Shown here in pieces: positions 4,818 through 5,876 of a DNA stretch of 5,876 bases (its first letter is position 1; each line of letters begins with the position of its first letter). A program made the translations under genes and the position numbers. Origin of the DNA: Clostridiales bacterium (GTDB lineage: Bacteria > Bacillota_A > Clostridia > Lachnospirales > Bianqueaceae); NCBI GenBank assembly GCA_019423265.1, contig JAHZBS010000156.1:1-5876 (forward strand). The letters run 5' to 3'. The notes beneath the pieces are model-generated. The model was given only the letters and a program-made list of their open reading frames with translations. It was not told the origin of the DNA and ran no database searches.

Positions 4818-5035
4818 ATGAGATCAAACCCAGGCTGCGCCGCATTCGTGATTATGTCAATGGTAAACGCGGAAAACGCTTGCTTGTGTTATTCCGATCG
4901 TCTGATGGAACGGAAATGATTGGAAACGCCGATGATTTGATTACACAGCGCGGAGACTTCGTACGGGTATTATCTGGCAACTCTTTAACCGACTTCGACA
5001 AGATACTTAATTACGAACTTCAGACCATAAAATAA
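4814..5035 (+). CDS. Hypothetical protein, 73 aa, basic N-terminus
   Basis: Unrecognised. The first 25 residues are strongly basic (KPRLRRIRDYVNGKRGKR), followed by beta-like strands LLVLFRSSDGTEMIG and DFVRVLSGN, and a final segment DFDKILNYELQTIK. This may be a small nucleic-acid-binding or adaptor protein, but no family motif is visible. The ATG overlaps the previous TGA (ATGA, 4814-4817), and GGAGAG lies 9 bases upstream, so translation is probably coupled to the 96-aa gene. Confidence 0.75.
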   Translation: MNEIKPRLRRIRDYVNGKRGKRLLVLFRSSDGTEMIGNADDLITQRGDFVRVLSGNSLTDFDKILNYELQTIK

Positions 5036-5078
5036 ACAATTATGACGGCGGGAAAGACCGCAGAAAGAGGAGCTTTTT

Positions 5079-5630
5079 ATGAAACACGCAGAGAGAGTTA
5101 TGCAGATTGTAAATGATGCTTTGGATACCTACACTGGATTTTCGAAACAGGAAAGTGAATTGCGGCAGAAATTTGATCGAGAGGAACTCACAGGGAAAGT
5201 TTTTGCAGAACAAGTTGAGGATTTGGCGCGCAAACGTGATGCCGTAAGAACAGAAGCAAGTATCGCTTTGGAGCATGCTAAGGCTGCATACAGGCAGGCC
5301 GTGGAACGCGCTACGGAGGTATCCGGCGATATGCTCCATGATGATGCAAAACTTCTTAATATGGATGGTTTGGAGCTTTCTGCCCGCCAGTTCACTGCGC
5401 TCGTTGAAAAGCGCCGTGCAAATCCTCTGATGGTACAGCTTTTGCAAGGTTATCAGAAAAAGCATGATGGACTTTATGCCGACTACTTGCCTACTCCAGA
5501 ACAGAAAATCGAAGATTTCAATAGTTTTGTGGAGGCAGGAAACGCCACCTTGCGCAATCCTGATGGGTTGCAGGCTGCATTTTTCGTCAGTGGGAAATAT
5601 ACGCCCACGGGTGCAACGGAAGCTGAATAA
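5079..5630 (+). CDS. Coiled-coil-rich hypothetical protein, 183 aa
   Basis: The function is not recognised. Residues about 22-80 are charged and helical (FSKQESELRQKFDREELTGK, then ARKRDAVRTEASIALEHAK), fitting a coiled coil. A middle segment (about 84-130) includes GLELSARQFTALVEKRR, and the end is less helical, with ADYLPTPEQKIED and FFVSGKYTPTG. There is no signal peptide or membrane segment. It could be a structural or scaffold-type protein, or an assembly modifier; this rests only on shape and on the TerS-like neighbour three genes upstream. A strong AGAGGAG lies 6 bases before the ATG, preceded by a tiny GCGG/CCGC hairpin. It is the last gene of the rightward run. Confidence 0.82.
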   Translation: MKHAERVMQIVNDALDTYTGFSKQESELRQKFDREELTGKVFAEQVEDLARKRDAVRTEASIALEHAKAAYRQAVERATEVSGDMLHDDAKLLNMDGLELSARQFTALVEKRRANPLMVQLLQGYQKKHDGLYADYLPTPEQKIEDFNSFVEAGNATLRNPDGLQAAFFVSGKYTPTGATEAE

Positions 5631-5789
5631 AGTCGGACAGAATGTGCCCGCTGTTGTTTATAGCGCTTTTTGTAATGCCGTCCACATGGCCGTACAGCAG
5701 CACCGTAATGCGCAGGTGGTACGTTTCTCGCCTTTACCGTTAAAACGCTTTGAGGGCCGTTGCAACCGCGCCAGAGCGCACATAAAAAG
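5631..5789. other. Gap without a supported gene; possible decayed coding sequence on the minus strand
   Basis: No frame has a convincing start with a ribosome binding site. On the minus strand, one frame holds a protein-like run (TYHLRITVLLYGHVDGITK, then SAINNSGHILSDF), but two stops lie just upstream of it, and a neighbouring frame carries KRFNGKGEKRTT immediately before. The two could be pieces of one gene broken by a frameshift. On the plus strand a frame is open from 5632 to the window end, but it runs through the terminator and looks Cys/Arg-biased, as a shadow would. No copy of the tRNA-Thr 3' end is found here. Confidence 0.3.
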
Positions 5790-5820
5790 AGCGGGCAGCT
5801 TTTACGCTGTCCGCTTTGCG
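5790..5820. terminator. Strong bidirectional terminator
   Basis: AGCGGGCAGC (5790-5799) pairs with GCTGTCCGCT (5806-5815) around TTTTAC, ten pairs with one G-U. On the minus strand the stem is followed at once by CTTTTTATG, a good T run, so it should end the leftward transcript entering from the right. On the plus strand TTGCG and then TTTTTATT follow, so it may also end the rightward operon. Confidence 0.8.
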
Positions 5821-5823
5821 TTT

Positions 5824-5876
5824 TTATTCTGCTTTGCGCAGTTCCTTAATTGCTGCTGTGTGGTTCATCACGACAG
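5824..5876 (-). CDS. Possible C-terminal end of a leftward gene running off the window
   Basis: On the minus strand, one frame gives VVMNHTAAIKELRKAE followed by TAA (5826-5824), 9 bases before the strong terminator. The charged helical ending and the close terminator make a real gene end plausible. Only 16 or so residues are visible, so no function can be given. A free-standing 14-aa ORF from the internal ATG is less likely. If real, this gene converges on the rightward operon. Confidence 0.4.
   Translation of the reverse strand, partial: VVMNHTAAIKELRKAE

Noticed and set aside
5040..5465. Minus-strand 141-codon frame opposite the 183-aa gene
   Set aside because: It has no ribosome binding site, and its Cys/Phe/Leu-rich content is typical of a shadow. 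The plus strand has a strong AGAGGAG and a coherent coiled-coil protein.
5642..5743. Plus-strand 33-aa ORF beginning MCPLLFIALF
   Set aside because: No ribosome binding site is clear, and it is the antisense of a more protein-like minus-strand run.
1..5876. CRISPR array, insertion sequence or far attachment site
   Set aside because: No spaced repeat units, no transposase, no terminal inverted repeats and no second copy of the tRNA-Thr 3' end were seen.

Overview
The window is most likely from a Firmicutes (Bacillota) genome, probably of the class Clostridia. The reasons are strong AGGAGG-type ribosome binding sites before most genes, a Rha-family protein, a DUF6291-like protein, and moderate GC with AT-richer patches. 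This placement is inferred from style and gene families, not from a marker gene. The window looks like one end of a small integrated mobile element (prophage, phage satellite or integrative element) next to a host tRNA-Thr gene.

Layout from left to right. Positions 1-48 are the 3' part of a tRNA-Thr(GGT), followed by its terminator. Between the tRNA and the integrase lie a 12-bp tandem repeat, which could be integrase arm sites, and the integrase terminator. The leftward block (190-2170) holds a tyrosine integrase and, upstream of it, an Xre/Cro-type HTH regulator. A 49-codon open tail sits between them in the regulator's own frame. Two copies of the palindrome ACAAWTTGT, 32 bp apart, lie in the divergent control region (about 2171-2296).

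The rightward block (2297-5630) has closely packed or overlapping genes: a 67-aa excisionase-like DNA-binding protein, a possible 51-aa ORF over two tandem RNA hairpins, a Rha-family protein, a DUF6291-like protein whose basic tail seems to have been shifted out of frame, and a 119-aa conserved-looking protein. A second cassette follows: a terminase-small-subunit-like HTH protein that seems to have lost its ATG (ATA in its place), then 96-aa, 73-aa and 183-aa proteins of unknown function. A strong bidirectional terminator at 5790-5815 separates this operon from what may be the end of a leftward gene that runs out of the window.

How it may work (inference): the HTH protein would hold the divergent promoter region shut, controlling the excisionase and the downstream operon. 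The integrase and excisionase would recombine the element at tRNA-Thr. The terminase-small-subunit-like gene has no large terminase beside it, which fits a satellite that redirects a helper phage's packaging, but it also fits a decayed or partly seen prophage. No CRISPR array, insertion sequence, rRNA, replication initiator, capsid or lysis gene is visible. The far attachment site is not in the window.
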